NCBI GenBank assembly: GCA_035529855.1 | Contig: DATKVX010000025.1 | Coordinates: forward strand, 1 to 51,664 | Source of the DNA: a bacterium | Lineage (GTDB): Bacteria > RBG-13-66-14 > B26-G2 > WVWN01 | Reading direction: 5' to 3' | Length of the DNA stretch: 51,664 nt | In this document: positions 49,744 through 51,664 of the stretch, piece by piece | Layout: each line of letters opens with the position of its first letter | Position numbering within the stretch: position 1 is the first letter of the stretch | Program-made: the position numbers and the translations under genes | Notes under the pieces: generated by a model | What the model saw: the letters and a program-made list of their open reading frames with translations, nothing else | Told to the model about the DNA's origin: nothing | The model's database searches: none

Positions 49744-49954
49744 AACGAAATACAGCGACGACGTGGACGCGTTGTTAATACAGTTCTCCGAGAAAGCGGT
49801 CGACGTGGCGGAGGAGCGAGGCCCGTATATCCTCCACTACGCCGTCGACGGGGACCTTGTATTGTTGGAGGTCCTGGACGGTCGCGACTTCATTTTGGAG
49901 GCCGTCGCCAGCGTATTTGCGGGTAAAGAGCACGCCGCCGAGGCGCCGGGATAG
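49736..49954 (+). CDS. DUF2283 family protein, antitoxin candidate
   Basis: 72 residues. 'KYSDDVDALLIQFSEKAVDV' followed by 'AEERGPYILHYAVDGDLVLL' and 'EVLDGRDF' is the full DUF2283 pattern (DADALYI.fs, I.dyd.dG.lv.iEildas). Members are small all-beta proteins found downstream of DUF4258 genes in toxin-antitoxin-like pairs. Overlap with the preceding gene indicates translational coupling. A repeat block follows at once. Confidence 0.8.
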   Translation: MIKTKYSDDVDALLIQFSEKAVDVAEERGPYILHYAVDGDLVLLEVLDGRDFILEAVASVFAGKEHAAEAPG

Positions 49955-49979
49955 ACGGGCCGACGGTACGGGCGTATAA

Positions 49980-50400
49980 TAAAAACCCGGGCCTCGCGGT
50001 CGGGTACCTCTTGCGTTCAAGTAGGGTCGTACCTTCAGGTGCGACCACCATAACGGCGGGCCGACCTGAAGGTCGGCCCCTACATTTAATGGTAAACCCG
50101 GCCTTGCGGCCGGGGAGGGACAAGGGGCTTAAGCCCCTTGTCGGGGGGCGGGCCGACCTGAAGGTCGGCCCCTACATTTAATGGTAAACCCGGCCTCGCG
50201 GCCGGGTAGGGGGAATACGTAGGGCCGCACCTTTAGGTGTGGCCGCCTTTTTCCCTTAATAATAAGGGATTATTCAAGGCCGACTGGGAAGTAGGGGCGA
50301 CTGGCCAGTCGCCCCTACCAACGGCTTTCATATTATTAAAGGATTAAGGTGGGCCGACCTGAAGGTGGCCCCCTGCGAAAACCCGGCCTTGCGGCCGGGT
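49980..50400. repeat. REP-like palindrome block C
   Basis: Fills 49955-50428. Units: CCCGGGCCTCGCGGTCGGG (49985-50003); GTAG plus GGTCGTACC..GGTGCGACC (about 50020-50046); GGGCCGACCT hairpin with CTAC (50058-50083); CCCGGCC-TTGC-GGCCGGG (50097-50114); the 24-bp CTTAAG palindrome (50119-50142); another GGGCCGACCT unit with CTAC (50150-50175); a CCCGGCC-TCGC unit (50190-50207); GTAG plus GGCCGCACC..GGTGTGGCC (50219-50244); a GGCCGACTGGGAAG half-unit cut by the perfect 28-bp palindrome (50291-50318); a degraded GGGCCGACCT unit (50351-50376); CCCGGCC-TTGC (50381-50398). Confidence 0.85.
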
Positions 50401-50428
50401 TTCCTTAAGAGGAGAGGATAGGGGGGTC

Positions 50429-51664
50429 CTACTCCTCCCAGCCGTTATGCGCGGCGTTGCCGCCCCACATCGCCCAGCCGTCCGCGGAGCGGTCTTTCAC
50501 GTCCACGCAGAAGATGTTGCCGTAGTCCGTCCCCACGAAGACCTTGCCGCCCATCACGGCCGGCTGGAAGCGGATGGGCTCGCCGACGTTGAAGCGCCAC
50601 AGCTCTTTGCCGTCGCCGGAGCGGACGCAGATGACGTGGCCGTCGGTGGAGCCGAAATATAAATTATCGCCCGCCAGCGAGGGGGGCGTGAGCGCGCGAC
50701 CGCCGACGTCCTCTTCCGGCTTGAATCGCTTTTCCCACAGGACCTTGCCGGATTCGACGTCGACCGCGCGGACCGCGTCGCCCATGGCGTTGTAGGACGT
50801 GTTGTTCAGGACGACGGGCCGCGAGCCCTGGTAAGCCCACACGCCGGATACGGTCCCCACGCCCAGGTTATCCTGGGCCTGGCCCAGCTTGGCCGCTGCC
50901 GGCGCCGTGCCGAAGCCCACCGAGGAGTCGAGGTCGGCCTGCTCCTCCGCGTACCGGCTCGAGGTGTCGTGCTTCAAATAGTCCGCCTTGCCGTAGGCGT
51001 ACAGCTCTTCGTTAGTCTGCGTGCCGGAGCCGCGGCCCAGGCCGGCTATCCCCTCGTACTGGTCCATGGCGCCGCCCTCGCCGGCGACCTCCACGCGCTT
51101 GGAGACGTAGACCTCTTCGCCTACGACCCAGGGCGCCGACGTCGCGAGCTTCTGGTCCTTCCACTTCAACTCGCCGGTGTCGGCGTCGAAGTGGTAGACC
51201 GTCCCCTCCAGCGTCGAGCAGAAGACCGAGCCGCCGTTGACCACCGGCGCGGTGATGACCTCGCCGATGAGCGGTTGGTTCCAGACCTCGCCGCCGTTCT
51301 CCAGCGCCCGGCAGGTGAGATGGTGCTGGCCGTCGCCGCCGGGGTAGGTGATATAGATCTTATCGCCCGCCGCGGCGGGCTGCGCCATCAGCGGGTCGCC
51401 CAGCCACTGGCCCCAAATCTTGTTGCCCTTCTTGGCGTCGAGGACATAGAGGATGCAGGACTCGGTGTTGAAGGCCACGCGGCCGCGGTGTACGACGGCC
51501 GCGGTGGGGCCGTCGTCGCCGACGTGGTACTGCCAGGCCAGGTCGCCGTCGTCGGCGTCGAAGGCGTAGAAGTCGTAGGTGCCGAAGCCGCCGCCGACGA
51601 ATACCAGGCCGTCGGCCACGGCGGGCGTGGCGAGCGGCTTGCCGTCCGGCACGTGGACCTTCCA
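50429..51664 (-). CDS. PQQ-like beta-propeller repeat protein (5' part outside window)
   Basis: At least 411 residues; the frame stays open to the right edge, so the N-terminus and any signal peptide are missing. Blades with the PQQ/BamB signature: 'FYAFDADDGDLAWQYHVGDD', 'VYHFDADTGELKWKDQKLAT', 'VRAVDVESGKVLWEKRF' and 'VICVRSGDGKELWRFNVGEP', each ending in a docking tryptophan. The tail MWGGNAAHNGWEE resembles the W-x-x-x-x-x-x-G-W ends of such proteins. Probably periplasmic or surface, structural or enzymatic; no catalytic site is visible. Its 3' end exists as a second fragment at 49340. Confidence 0.82.
   Translation of the reverse strand, partial: WKVHVPDGKPLATPAVADGLVFVGGGFGTYDFYAFDADDGDLAWQYHVGDDGPTAAVVHRGRVAFNTESCILYVLDAKKGNKIWGQWLGDPLMAQPAAAGDKIYITYPGGDGQHHLTCRALENGGEVWNQPLIGEVITAPVVNGGSVFCSTLEGTVYHFDADTGELKWKDQKLATSAPWVVGEEVYVSKRVEVAGEGGAMDQYEGIAGLGRGSGTQTNEELYAYGKADYLKHDTSSRYAEEQADLDSSVGFGTAPAAAKLGQAQDNLGVGTVSGVWAYQGSRPVVLNNTSYNAMGDAVRAVDVESGKVLWEKRFKPEEDVGGRALTPPSLAGDNLYFGSTDGHVICVRSGDGKELWRFNVGEPIRFQPAVMGGKVFVGTDYGNIFCVDVKDRSADGWAMWGGNAAHNGWEE

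Noticed and set aside
46090-50400. CRISPR array
   Set aside because: The repeated units are self-complementary, of unequal length and spacing, and lie in alternating orientations. There are no unique spacers of constant size and no cas genes.

Overview
The window is a GC-rich bacterial chromosome segment of mostly housekeeping and envelope genes, tightly packed and with many overlapping starts. Several traits point to an uncultured lineage near the FCB group or a similar candidate phylum: a PorV/PorQ-type outer-membrane protein, a secreted protein ending in a FlgD/T9SS-like Ig domain, PQQ and YCF48-type beta-propellers, many lipoproteins, and mixed use of Shine-Dalgarno and A/T-rich starts. 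The exact phylum cannot be fixed from sequence alone. The host uses selenocysteine, because its selD carries an in-frame UGA followed by a SECIS-like hairpin.

Layout. 1-2.7 kb: a sucrose-synthase-like glycosyltransferase (cut by the window edge) and a P-loop kinase on the minus strand, then selD and a lipoprotein. 2.8-6.6 kb: a tiny DUF2292 gene divergent from a channel-like membrane protein, then a PorV-like protein and two secreted proteins. 6.65-9.4 kb: ruvC-ruvA-ruvB-pyrE. 9.4-13.0 kb: an accessory stretch with a lone CHAT/caspase-like protein, an ISNCY transposase remnant, two tandem paralogous lipoproteins and a gene broken by an amber codon. 13.1-19.8 kb: minus-strand GT-C glycosyltransferases, a VOC protein, a helical-repeat secreted protein, a B12-binding radical SAM enzyme and a lipoprotein. 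20-27.2 kb: a secreted protein, a membrane sulfatase-like protein, valS with a valine-rich leader peptide and attenuator, two small membrane proteins and a MEMO1-family protein.

27.3-32.3 kb is a coherent five-gene sugar operon: a GT4 glycosyltransferase, a Gfo/Idh/MocA dehydrogenase, a left-handed beta-helix N-acetyltransferase, a DegT aminotransferase and a UDP-GlcNAc 2-epimerase. Together these match the WbpB-D-E-I route to UDP-2,3-diacetamido-2,3-dideoxymannuronate. An initiator tRNA gene follows. 32.6-46.1 kb holds seven large GT-C-like membrane proteins in paralogous sets of two, two and three, with an UPF0718 permease and a beta-propeller lipoprotein among them. The operon and these proteins probably build and attach a surface glycan.

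46.1-51.7 kb is a repeat-rich accessory end. Three intergenic blocks of REP-like palindromes tagged GTAG/CTAC surround small genes (an SH3-like secreted protein, a methyltransferase, a beta-propeller, a TPR protein) and a DUF4258/DUF2283 toxin-antitoxin-like pair. The window ends in a truncated PQQ-repeat gene whose 3' end exists as a second, decayed copy about 1.1 kb away.

The best candidate for an undescribed system is the valS leader. It has a promoter, a 20-codon ORF with six valine codons among seven, and mutually exclusive antiterminator and terminator hairpins placed as classical ribosome-mediated attenuation requires. Secondary leads are the selenoprotein SelD that normal gene calling truncates, the orphan CHAT-like protein behind two inverted repeats, and the REP blocks.
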